Source: Deltaproteobacteria bacterium
Lineage (GTDB): Bacteria > Myxococcota_A > Polyangia > HGW-17 > SLPX01
Length of the DNA stretch: 38,940 nt
Direction: 5' to 3'
Assembly: GCA_011390535.1 (NCBI GenBank)
Contig: JAABSF010000002.1
Span: 1-38,940 of the forward strand
The notes below the pieces were generated by a model that was not told the origin of the DNA, did no database searches, and saw only the letters and a list, made by a program, of their open reading frames with translations. Made by a program: the position numbers and the translations under genes. Of this stretch, positions 26,101-33,308 are shown piece by piece; position 1 is the first letter of the stretch; every line of letters begins with the position of its first letter.

Positions 26101-27471
26101 GCCGGCAGCCGGAGATTTCTCATTGGGTGAGTCCGAAACCAACTGCCCAAAAAGAAAACCAACAAAAAAGTTTTTTGAGACAGAGGAGTCCATCTGAGAA
26201 AATGTGTAAGCTATTTTGGAGATAAACTCCTCGAAATACAGCTCATAGCCCATCCCTATGCGGCCTGTTATTAAGAGCAATATGTTTGAATATTTTGAGA
26301 GTAATCTTTTTTGCGTCTCTTTTCTTGAGAGCTCCAACAACAAGTCAAGATCACGTTCAACCCTTCTAGCTGGAACCATTCTTGTGGGCTGAAGAAGGAC
26401 AAATGTTTTTGGGTTTATTTCAAGATGAAGGTCTTTTTTTGAACTTAAAATAAGAGGCTGTCTTGAAAGGAAACTGGCAGGCTCAAAGTGATGCGCGGCC
26501 TCTGTTTCCACGGCGGTGCCATCTGATCCAAACATTTGACCGAGCCGATTATATATCGCGGTCCGATTATTTATGTTTACATCGTGGCGAAACTTTTCTG
26601 TATCTACAACTGTAGGTAGAGTGTGTACCCTGGCAGGATTGATTCCTTTGGTTTCTTTTAGATACATGCTCTGCGCTTCCGATGCGTTTGCATGTATCCA
26701 TAATGGAGAATCCCAAGGATATAAAGTCTCCAGAATGGAGGTGATTTCGGGCAAATGCTTGTTTCTATCAAAGCAAACTGATGGTAGTTGGAAGTTGGTG
26801 GCGGGCTTATGTTCCCAGAAAAAACTACCGTTTAAGCAAATCACCGGTATTCTTCCTAGTTCGGCCGCCAAAATGAGCGCTACGGTTGAAGATATGTCCA
26901 TTGGCAGCGAGAGAATATCCGCGGCTAATATAATCTCTGTCCCTGCTTCTTGGAAATAGGCCCCAAGACGTGAAGCAAGCTTTAGGGTCTGTTTCCAAAT
27001 AATCTGAGGTAATGATCGATAGGCTTCATGAGATCTTTCCAGTTTTATTCCAAAGAGTTGATGATAGGCGTCTTTCCATTGATCAAAACCTCCAAACCCT
27101 GGTATTTGGTAGTATTTGTTTTTTGGGCCTCTTATGTGCGGTGTATAAGGTAAAATTCGTCCAGCAATCCAATGGATGATGGCAGTGGGTTCTTTGTCTG
27201 TTTCCAGGGTTTTCCTTATGGCCCAAGCTGTTTTTACCAACTCATTTCCTAAAGAATCCGGGGCGAGGCGATATGAAACTACAGCGATCGAGTGTTTTGT
27301 TTTTTTTAGAAATTCTTTCAGGGAGAGATCCTGATCGCTTGTAGCAATGTCGAGATGTCTACCTTTGAGACCTTCCATCATAAGCGAAAGATCTTGCCAT
27401 GTGCCTACCCCGTATGATTCCAGAGCAGCCAGTTTTTCCACAAGATTTTGGCGTGCGTTATTATCATTCAT
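23164..27471 (-). CDS. Glycosyltransferase-phosphodiester glycosidase fusion, 1435 residues
   Basis: Three regions are visible. Residues about 1-590 are a GT4-like, GT-B fold glycosyltransferase: LLQPTRMVPARRVERDL (359-375) and the EX7E nucleotide-sugar motif ETEGRALPIREAAASGVPIL (475-494). Residues about 590-1040 form a helical and then mixed region I cannot assign. Residues about 1040-1435 match the phosphodiester glycosidase (NAGPA, DUF2233) domain: AAWNGGYM (1110-1117), AIEAGPLLL (1292-1300), LGVGLTRDSEMIVLAVNGR (1337-1355) and SFDPGGSVTL (1381-1390). NAGPA enzymes remove N-acetylglucosamine from a phosphodiester; bacterial members act on exopolysaccharides. No signal peptide or membrane helix is seen, which is odd for the glycosidase part. 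The zinc-ribbon gene follows one base later. Confidence 0.85.
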   Translation of the reverse strand: MNDNNARQNLVEKLAALESYGVGTWQDLSLMMEGLKGRHLDIATSDQDLSLKEFLKKTKHSIAVVSYRLAPDSLGNELVKTAWAIRKTLETDKEPTAIIHWIAGRILPYTPHIRGPKNKYYQIPGFGGFDQWKDAYHQLFGIKLERSHEAYRSLPQIIWKQTLKLASRLGAYFQEAGTEIILAADILSLPMDISSTVALILAAELGRIPVICLNGSFFWEHKPATNFQLPSVCFDRNKHLPEITSILETLYPWDSPLWIHANASEAQSMYLKETKGINPARVHTLPTVVDTEKFRHDVNINNRTAIYNRLGQMFGSDGTAVETEAAHHFEPASFLSRQPLILSSKKDLHLEINPKTFVLLQPTRMVPARRVERDLDLLLELSRKETQKRLLSKYSNILLLITGRIGMGYELYFEEFISKIAYTFSQMDSSVSKNFFVGFLFGQLVSDSPNEKSPAAGVTLSEIYTIADLVLLPSETEGRALPIREAAASGVPILSTHFSPEAVYQHVIGSPDEPDERLQIITLRPGKDREAIAEALDLLFDRKKLDSLRAHNMKVAKLRFSQTVLIPAWRQILTDMWILSQRQAFGIARKGIETLIDSRSETELKAATNSQTRQYLPGYWLLGYISTTQGLMEQSGHLVQERELRERIFRFALSLVRCHAVQRRMLVRFMMATEALFSLPGEAATIFSDHSLMYRRRFFKKRLHEDLTEQQIMGAVGTVAKQVFGPDFEPRSGDPEEYWKISQTLWGSLSFHANTWVKRLRLLSGLGAFSSLKEGTTPTSKLLSQIIGNMSQFLPIDDASIFLQEVVHQPRHLIHFTGSWKTLFFELLILGQYLLEHWRAVTARTGEDYSITFVARETSLGDRTTTQDLKQLLELETLAPLKKAMTENRFQIIAAKSTSFGTDLGQLGEKLLSRIKLLRQSNGMITASGDHNAHTLDLLDLPCFRFGTITESPAAALMGIPKGASYLQFVPRRIRPTIGHPFSLQTSKDLSCLLNSPSFRTLECLERGKDRAWSLIETHSELTASPVQNILSESLTEKNTEIHETKHLRLEHMCGRHNDGLPYTSVIARLKMHPENSVFSFALQNARHAEETVLDIALRYEGETGNQVAAAWNGGYMISEKVMHQLGLSKELLGSPLGLLMINSRILSPPLFNRPALAFDKNGRPHIARLKLNFPGSIKTNNPTAPRISWKKSAINPEVPPHDETAIYTLNHSKPKIPIEDRAILVLAGRHVTDIILPDETNQNEIELKPVGLHLSVNLEMYYDLLADTYFAGTEIVYDFAWPSFWKDMVHAIEAGPLLLQNNRMAIDLKAEGWKTRNSRLTQSGRVDLENLRSPKLGVGLTRDSEMIVLAVNGRIRDSVGATYRELAGLLREQEAFSAMSFDPGGSVTLVTEGIIRNIPPYCSDIESSPYVAPAEPKPVGRAVLATYTSKKGRI

Positions 27472-27857
27472 GCGAATGCTCTATAATAGTCAAATCTATA
27501 CTGCAGATGAAAATTGAATCCATAATGATAAAATAATCCACAGTTGGACGGCAACAGCTTTAGCCTTTAATTGCGTTACCGTCTCAATATCGGCAAAAAA
27601 CCAGCATTTCCTGGAAATAAGTAACAAGTTTTTTTGAAACATTTTCCATGGTTTCTTTTGTGTCGGATGACAGCTTAATAAGCTCATCACCAAATGGTTA
27701 CAATGCAATTATAAATCAAGACGATATCTCGTCATCATAACACACCGAAGTTCTTTTTTTACAGCACTGGTGCAATAATTGAAAGAGTTGTGTAACAATA
27801 ATTCGTTTTCCGAACCAGAAGGAACGAGAAAGGCGGCGGGATGTAATTCAAAAATTT
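27472..27857. other. 386-base intergenic region, no supported gene
   Basis: Between the giant fusion gene and the DUF116 gene, both on the minus strand. A 70-residue minus frame (27496-27708) lacks a ribosome binding site. In another minus frame a short stretch reads plausibly (GDELIKLSSDTKETMENVSKK), bounded by stops and without a start codon, so it may be the remnant of a gene. No structured RNA or tRNA recognised. Confidence 0.5.
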
Positions 27858-28646
27858 TTAGGTTTTTCGTACTTTTTCAAGTGTCGTTTTAATGAGATTG
27901 ACATTTACGCAGGTGTCTTTGCATGGTCCGTTTGGGCGATGGTTTAATATTCCCATCACCGGGAGGTGTGGGATGTCACGAATACCCTCTGTAAGATCTC
28001 TTTCACAAGCTACCGCAATGATTAGTTTGGGACGTGTCTTTTTTACAATCTGACGTGCTACTTCTCCGCCTGTAGCGACGGCGATTGTGACGTTGGGCAT
28101 TTCCTCCATGAGCTCTCTTAATGAACCAAGATCGCATTTTCCACAGCTTTTGCACTTGTGGAGATCATTGGTTACTCTTATCCCGCAACCCGAAAACTGC
28201 AAGCAGTGTGGGACGAGCACAAGAATCGAAGAGTCGGCCTCTACGCTGTCAATGAGTTGACTTTGTGTCAGAGCGTTGTTGACCTCCAAAAATGACCTCT
28301 GGATCTCTTCTTTGTGTAGGCCTATCAAGCGGCCGATTAAGAGGGCCGCCGGTAAGAGAGCTTTAGTCGCCCAGTGCCGCTTGTTTCCGTTTCCCATGAT
28401 GGGTTTGCCTGTGTGAATGGCCAGCGCGGCTAATAACACTCCTCCAAGGAGGTAACTAAGTGCTCCAATGCCGATGACCATCATTACTGGGGATATATAA
28501 GATGATATTTGACGAAGCCTTGGATCCAACAAAAAGATGAACAGCGCAAAGATCAACCCCATGCCCAAAATGCTTAAGAGCGAAAGATAGAAAAAAGTAC
28601 GCTTATGGCTTCTTTCTTTGCTTTCTTCACTTTGTAATTGGCCCAT
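27858..28646 (-). CDS. DUF116 membrane protein with cysteine clusters
   Basis: From the ATG at 28644-28646 (AAGGA seven bases upstream) the protein has 262 residues; an upstream in-frame TTG at 28742 lacks such a site. Two membrane helices lie in the first 90 residues. The rest matches DUF116: VLVPHCLQFSGCGIRVTNDLHKCKSCGKCDLGSLRELMEE, then ATGGEVARQIV, KLIIAVACERDLTEGIR, and NGPCKDTCVNV. At least eight cysteines in these clusters suggest an iron-sulfur or metal site. No function is established to my knowledge. It follows the second lgt gene after 111 bases on the same strand, so a link with lipoprotein maturation or the membrane is suggested only by position. Confidence 0.85.
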   Translation of the reverse strand: MGQLQSEESKERSHKRTFFYLSLLSILGMGLIFALFIFLLDPRLRQISSYISPVMMVIGIGALSYLLGGVLLAALAIHTGKPIMGNGNKRHWATKALLPAALLIGRLIGLHKEEIQRSFLEVNNALTQSQLIDSVEADSSILVLVPHCLQFSGCGIRVTNDLHKCKSCGKCDLGSLRELMEEMPNVTIAVATGGEVARQIVKKTRPKLIIAVACERDLTEGIRDIPHLPVMGILNHRPNGPCKDTCVNVNLIKTTLEKVRKT

Positions 28647-28757
28647 TTGCTCTTCCTTTGGAACGCTTACATCGTTATGTTGTGTATAATAGTATTCTGA
28701 AAAAAAGTCTACCCTTCTATTTTTGTTGTAAGAGAGGTTCAATGTGTAGGCAGAATG

Positions 28758-29660
28758 CTATTTCGGAGGATGAGGTGAATTTCCATGGTGCGCTTTTGCT
28801 TGACGCTGGTATAGTAGGATAAAGGCGGTTACAGTTACAAAACAAAGGATAATTGAGACTAGCTGCGATGTAGAAAGAAAAGAGGGTGCCCCCTCTGGGA
28901 TCGACAAATATTTGTTTAACAAAGGAGTCTCCAGCTTTTTGATGTACCCCCTCGTAGGATCTCCACGAAAAATTTCGGTAAAAAACCTCAGCACCGCATA
29001 TGCGATGAGATAGAGAAAAATCACCCCTCCGTGAAAAGGTTTCTTGCGCTCGAAATACAAGATTCCCATAAAAATGGCAACTTCACCAAATGATTCGTAG
29101 AGCTGTACGGGGTGCAGGGGCATTGTCTCTGATGCTGTTACGGCGAGGACACCTTTGTTTTGCAAATCATCCATTGCGACAGATTCAGCGGGAAAACGTG
29201 CCGACAGAAAACCTGTTGCAGGTTTTCCCCAACAGCATCCGACACCGTAGCAACCCAAACGACCAAGGGCGTGACCTATGGACAGACCAGGTGCGATACC
29301 ATCGGCGGCTTTCAAAAAAGAAATTTTCTTTAGTTTAACCACCAAGGCCCCGGCGCACAAGGCGGCGATTACTCCTCCATAGAAAACAAACCCTCCATCC
29401 CAAAAAGCAAAAACAGTCAAAGGGCGGGCGGAAAAGCTCTGCGGGTTTGTCAATACATACATAATTCTTGAGCCGACGATAGAGGAAACCAATATCCAAA
29501 AAAGCAGATCGAGCATGTCATCTCGCTCTATTTTCAGAAAAGCGCTTCGCCGATAGATTACAACCAACGCAGCGAGATAGCCCACCGACATCATCACACC
29601 GTATGATCCGATTACTATCGGATGCCCCAATATTTCGAACTCAAACAGTTTCGGAAGCAA
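28758..29660 (-). CDS. lgt: Prolipoprotein diacylglyceryl transferase, copy 1
   Basis: Lgt moves diacylglycerol from phosphatidylglycerol to the lipobox cysteine of prolipoproteins, the first step of lipoprotein maturation. The protein has 300 residues and seven or so membrane helices. Family motifs are IGSYGVMM near the start, FWDGGFVFYGGVIAAL (the HGG motif, here YGG), the signature GRLGCYGVGCCWGKP (R and G retained; C where E. coli has the signature Asn), PLHPVQLYES, and RFFTEIFRGD. The Cys-rich signature form occurs in many non-enterobacterial Lgt enzymes. The start is TTG with an excellent AAGGAG eight bases upstream, and it overlaps the end of the other lgt gene by 20 bases. Confidence 0.93.
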   Translation of the reverse strand: MLPKLFEFEILGHPIVIGSYGVMMSVGYLAALVVIYRRSAFLKIERDDMLDLLFWILVSSIVGSRIMYVLTNPQSFSARPLTVFAFWDGGFVFYGGVIAALCAGALVVKLKKISFLKAADGIAPGLSIGHALGRLGCYGVGCCWGKPATGFLSARFPAESVAMDDLQNKGVLAVTASETMPLHPVQLYESFGEVAIFMGILYFERKKPFHGGVIFLYLIAYAVLRFFTEIFRGDPTRGYIKKLETPLLNKYLSIPEGAPSFLSTSQLVSIILCFVTVTAFILLYQRQAKAHHGNSPHPPK

Positions 29661-30615
29661 TGTTTCGGCTCCTTGCCAAAGAACGGTAGAAATAAAGGGC
29701 GACCAGAACTACCAGCAAACTGATTATTTGTGAGGTGCTCAAAAACAGCCAACTTCCACGCATGTCGGCTCTGAAGAACTCGAAAAAAAACCTGCCCAAG
29801 GAATATAGCCCCAAAAACGCAATCATAACTTGTCCGTGGAATTTTTTGCGGGGTCTTACGAATAAATAGACGATAAAGAAAATGGTTAGATTCGTAAATG
29901 CTTGATAGATCTGTGTTGGATGAACCGGGAGAGAAGGAAGATTAGCGGTTGTTAACAAACCCTCTCTGTATTGTTGCCAAGAGGCAAGGCTTCCGGATGG
30001 AAACACGGCGGCCCAAGATGCATCTGTGGTTTTACCGAAGCAACAGCCGTTCAGGTAGCATCCTATGCGGCCGAAGGTTAGGCCGAGGGGTAATAGAAAT
30101 CCGTAAATGTCCAATACTTTACCCCACTGTAATCTATGGCGCTTTACAAAAACGTAAGCAAAAAGCATGGCTGACAAAAACCCCCCATAATATGTCAACC
30201 CTCCTTGCCAACCACGAAAAGGTGCGAGGCAATCTCTTGGCGGGTGGCATTTGCCATGGGCCAAGGAACATAAGTATGAGATGTCGCCGAGCCTACACTG
30301 AGAATCATTAACGCAGCTCCGGTTTTCCAGCCCGACAGCCGGGAGCGCTTGGGGGTTTGTACAGAGCAGGATGTAGTCACCCAACATTCCGTCGAAGAGC
30401 ACATGTGCCAGCCGGGACCCGATCATGGCGAATATAACGAGATAAACCCACATGTCGGTTATTTTCACTACATTAAGATCAGTTCTCCTTGCTTCGCGGC
30501 GTGATAGGTAGAGGCTCAACCCGAAGGCCAGGGCCAGGAGAAAAAAATAGGAGGGAATAACCACTCGGCCTATGTAGGGGATTCCGCTTTCCCAGTCGAT
30601 CAGTTGAGGTCTCAT
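29641..30615 (-). CDS. lgt: Prolipoprotein diacylglyceryl transferase, copy 2, with Cys-rich insert
   Basis: This second Lgt has 324 residues: VVIPSYFFLLALAF, GWQGGLTYYGGFLSAM (YGG form of the HGG motif), signature LTFGRIGCYLNGCCFGK, LPVHPTQIYQAF and RFFFEFFRADMRGSW. It differs from copy 1 by an insert of about 45 residues (85-131) in the periplasmic loop just before YGG, with six cysteines spaced like a small disulfide domain (C-x5-C-x8-C-x6-C-x5-C at its core). Two tandem copies in one operon are unusual, since one Lgt normally suffices. It starts one base after the lspA stop and overlaps copy 1 by 20 bases, so all three are translationally linked. Catalytic residues look intact in both copies. 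Confidence 0.92.
   Translation of the reverse strand: MRPQLIDWESGIPYIGRVVIPSYFFLLALAFGLSLYLSRREARRTDLNVVKITDMWVYLVIFAMIGSRLAHVLFDGMLGDYILLCTNPQALPAVGLENRSCVNDSQCRLGDISYLCSLAHGKCHPPRDCLAPFRGWQGGLTYYGGFLSAMLFAYVFVKRHRLQWGKVLDIYGFLLPLGLTFGRIGCYLNGCCFGKTTDASWAAVFPSGSLASWQQYREGLLTTANLPSLPVHPTQIYQAFTNLTIFFIVYLFVRPRKKFHGQVMIAFLGLYSLGRFFFEFFRADMRGSWLFLSTSQIISLLVVLVALYFYRSLARSRNIASETV
30229..30363 (-). other. Cys-rich periplasmic insertion in Lgt copy 2
   Basis: This segment codes residues 85-129 of the second Lgt and has six cysteines (LLC, SC, QC, LC, KC, DC). The spacing and the xxDSQC / GKC steps resemble the Cys-rich repeats of the lipoprotein encoded at 33.3-34.1 kb (EFDGDC, EGYC). Confidence 0.7.
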
Positions 30616-30616
30616 G

Positions 30617-31372
30617 TTAACTTTTCCGGTTGCAGGGTTTTGGCTCTTTCATGGTTTTTTCTGTTTTTATATCGCTGGTAAACAAGAAAACAGCCAGAAA
30701 AAACATTCCAAGGGTTATTGCAATATCCGCCACATTAAAAATGGGCCACTCCACACCTTTGTGCCAATCGATGAAATCCACTACATATCCCCATCTCAAC
30801 CTGTCATGGAGGTTTCCCAGTGCACCTCCCAGCAGTGATGCAAAACCGAATATCATGATGGACTCATTAGCGCTGATCGGCCAACCCTTTTTTGAAGTTT
30901 CAATTAAAACTGAACTGTTTTCCGTTGCGGCTGATGATGTGATGGGTTTATTTCTGTGTGAATCGGAGACGGGTTCAGGCTCGGCTTCAGCGTTTTGTTT
31001 AGAGCTGTTTTCAAGACAGGTCCGTTCACGAAAGAAGGAAAAAACAAACAAACAGATGATTAGAATTGAGACCACTGACATCACCGTCAAGAAAAGGGCA
31101 CGCGTGTCTTTTGAAACAAAAGAGAAAAGTCCCCATGCTCCGGCGTGGTTTTCGGCATAGGTAAATCGCAACCACCCAGCTATTAACTCTAGGCCTGGCC
31201 CATGAGCGAGGGAGCTTTTAGCCCACGTTTTTGTAAGGATGTCCAGAATAAACCACGATAAGACCAAAAGGGTGAGCGTAATCCATCCGAAATGTTTTGT
31301 TTTTGTAGTTTTTAGAGTAGCTGGTGCTCCTGTAGATAATCTGTTTGGTTTATCGTTTTCCATCGGGTTCAC
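30617..31372 (-). CDS. lspA: Signal peptidase II with enlarged cytoplasmic loop
   Basis: LspA cleaves the signal peptide from diacylglyceryl-prolipoproteins. The conserved elements are all present: DILTKTWA in helix 1, FTYAENHAGAWG, GGALGNLHDRLRWGYVVDFID with catalytic Asp199, and PIFNVADIAI with catalytic Asp216. At 251 residues it is far longer than the usual 160-170. The excess lies in an N-terminal extension of about 27 residues and a hydrophilic, Ser/Glu-rich loop (about 115-168) between helices 2 and 3, predicted cytoplasmic. GTG at 31372 or ATG at 31363 could be the start; neither has a strong ribosome binding site. It is the first gene of the lspA-lgt-lgt operon. Confidence 0.95.
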   Translation of the reverse strand: MNPMENDKPNRLSTGAPATLKTTKTKHFGWITLTLLVLSWFILDILTKTWAKSSLAHGPGLELIAGWLRFTYAENHAGAWGLFSFVSKDTRALFLTVMSVVSILIICLFVFSFFRERTCLENSSKQNAEAEPEPVSDSHRNKPITSSAATENSSVLIETSKKGWPISANESIMIFGFASLLGGALGNLHDRLRWGYVVDFIDWHKGVEWPIFNVADIAITLGMFFLAVFLFTSDIKTEKTMKEPKPCNRKS

Positions 31373-31421
31373 AGGACGTTTTTCTTTCGGTGCTTCGCTT
31401 TTTGCGTTGTTTTCATTGCAG

Positions 31422-31451
31422 TTTATAGCTCTGGAACCTTAACTCGCTTAA
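31422..31451 (-). promoter_or_regulatory. Candidate promoter for the lspA-lgt-lgt operon
   Basis: On the minus strand TTAAGC (31451-31446) and TATAAA (31427-31422) are 18 bases apart, 50 bases upstream of the lspA start. The -35 box is weak. Confidence 0.35.
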
Positions 31452-31577
31452 AACGTTAAGCTACCAGCAGTGTGCGTGAAGGGCAATAATACTGGAGTTG
31501 ATTTGTGAGGGCAATCCATCTGGAGACGTTTCTCAGGGTGATAAAAATAGCACAGTCGGCATAAGGTTATGGAAAAC

Positions 31578-31607
31578 TTGTTTTTTGTCGGTTTCTTGAG
31601 CTATACC
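31578..31607 (+). promoter_or_regulatory. Candidate promoter abutting nadB start
   Basis: TTGTTT (31578-31583) and TATACC (31602-31607) are 18 bases apart. The -10 box ends seven bases before the nadB ATG, so transcription would begin at or next to the start codon, giving a leaderless message. No ribosome binding site is visible, which fits. Confidence 0.4.
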
Positions 31608-31614
31608 TCGTTAC

Positions 31615-33234
31615 ATGGCTAATAAAAAAACGCTCCCTTCATATATTGAATGTGATTATCTGGTGATCGGGTCGGGTATCGCCGGACTTTATTTTGCACT
31701 AAATGCTGTTGAGCATGGAAAAGTCATCATAGTAACAAAAAAAAAGGCTAGCGATTCAAATACTTGGCTTGCACAAGGTGGAATAGCCTCTGTGTTGGGA
31801 GATGATGATTCCTTCGAATCTCACATAGCAGATACCGAAAGAGTGGGTGCGGGGTTATGTGACCACGAGATCGTTGAAACGGCCGTTAAAGAAGGGCCGA
31901 AGTGCATTAAAGATCTAGCAGAGCGGTTCTCTGTTTCTTTTGACACACGAACAGGAGATTCTTCCTATGACTTAGGCAAAGAGGGTGGGCATAGTCATCG
32001 CCGGGTGGTACATGTCCGGGATCTGACTGGTAAGGAGGTGGCTGAACGTTTGTTGGAAGCGGCGAAAAATCATCCCGGAATAAACATTTATGAAGATTGC
32101 ATGGCTGTGGATTTGTTGAGTAGCGCCAAGTATGGAGGTGCTAATGCTTGTTTTGGCGCCTACATTTTGGACAAGAGCACGAATGAAGTCTCTACGATAG
32201 TCTCTCGTGTGACGGTCATGGCTTCAGGTGGTGCGGGGAAGGTTTATTTGTATACATCGAACCCTGATGTTGCGTCAGGGGATGGTATAGCGATGGCCTA
32301 TAGAATCGGAGGCGCTGTCGCGAACATGGAATTTATACAGTTTCATCCCACATGTTTATTTCACCCCGAGGCCAGGTCGTTTCTTATAAGTGAAGCGCTG
32401 AGAGGTGAGGGAGGAAAGCTTGTCCTGGAATCAGGTGAGCGGTTCATGGGCGAATATCATCCGGATCAAGAGCTGGCCTCTCGAGATGTTGTTGCAAGAG
32501 CAATAGATGATGTATTGAAACGAACAGGTGAAGATTGTGTCTTTTTGGACATGACACATTTGGACCCTGTGTTTTTGCAAAAGCGATTCCCCAACGTGTA
32601 TGAGACTTGCCTCTCTTATGGTATAGACATAACCAAACAGCCTATACCGGTAGTCCCAGCGGCGCATTATTTATGCGGAGGAATCAAAACGGACTCCTAC
32701 GGTCGTACGTCCGTACAAAACCTACTGGCCATAGGCGAGGTAGCCTATACAGGTTTTCACGGAGCGTGTCGGATAGCATCCAATTCACTGCTGGAGGGGC
32801 TGGTTTTCAGCCGGCGTGCTGGAAAGGTTGCTCGTGACTTGGGTTGGCAAAATCCGAGTGTGGTGGCTTCTTGGAGTGCGGCTGGTGCTATTGATTCCGA
32901 TGAGGCGGTTGTTGTGAGTCATAACTGGGATGAGATTCGTCGGCTTATGTGGAATTATGTGGGAATTGTTAGAAGCACCAAGAGGCTTCAAAGAGCCAGA
33001 AGCCGAATAGGGCTTATTCGGGAAGAGATAAAAGAATATTATTGGAACTTTAAGATCAACTCTGATTTTTTGGAGCTTAGAAACCTCGCATTAGTCGCTC
33101 ATCTTATAATCGCATCGGCTCAGAGCCGTAAAGAGAGCCGAGGTTTGCATTATATGTTGGACTACAAGGATCCAGTGGAGAGTATGCAGAAAGATACGGT
33201 CTTTGTTCGAGGATCAGGCCCTCCTCCTCTTTGA
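31615..33234 (+). CDS. nadB: L-aspartate oxidase
   Basis: NadB oxidises L-aspartate to iminoaspartate with FAD, the first step of de novo NAD synthesis. The 539-residue protein shows the FAD-binding start CDYLVIGSGIAGLYFALNA, the NTWLAQGGIASVLGDDDSFESHIADT segment, EGGHSHRRVVHVRDLTG, MEFIQFHPT, EALRGEGGKL, and the VPAAHYLCGGIKTDSYGRTS and RIASNSLLEGLVF motifs that separate NadB from succinate dehydrogenase flavoproteins. Length is typical. nadA and nadC are not in the window. The gene is divergent from lspA and convergent with the Cys-rich lipoprotein gene. Confidence 0.97.
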   Translation: MANKKTLPSYIECDYLVIGSGIAGLYFALNAVEHGKVIIVTKKKASDSNTWLAQGGIASVLGDDDSFESHIADTERVGAGLCDHEIVETAVKEGPKCIKDLAERFSVSFDTRTGDSSYDLGKEGGHSHRRVVHVRDLTGKEVAERLLEAAKNHPGINIYEDCMAVDLLSSAKYGGANACFGAYILDKSTNEVSTIVSRVTVMASGGAGKVYLYTSNPDVASGDGIAMAYRIGGAVANMEFIQFHPTCLFHPEARSFLISEALRGEGGKLVLESGERFMGEYHPDQELASRDVVARAIDDVLKRTGEDCVFLDMTHLDPVFLQKRFPNVYETCLSYGIDITKQPIPVVPAAHYLCGGIKTDSYGRTSVQNLLAIGEVAYTGFHGACRIASNSLLEGLVFSRRAGKVARDLGWQNPSVVASWSAAGAIDSDEAVVVSHNWDEIRRLMWNYVGIVRSTKRLQRARSRIGLIREEIKEYYWNFKINSDFLELRNLALVAHLIIASAQSRKESRGLHYMLDYKDPVESMQKDTVFVRGSGPPPL

Positions 33235-33308
33235 TGGACAATGCTGGTTAAGTTGAAGTTGGTTTTGAAGGGGTTTGGGTGAAGGGCAGTGATTTGTTAC
33301 AAGTCTTT

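Noticed and set aside
27496-27708. 70-residue minus-strand frame
   Set aside because: No ribosome binding site, composition not protein-like, and a competing short frame within it looks more like coding sequence but is broken.
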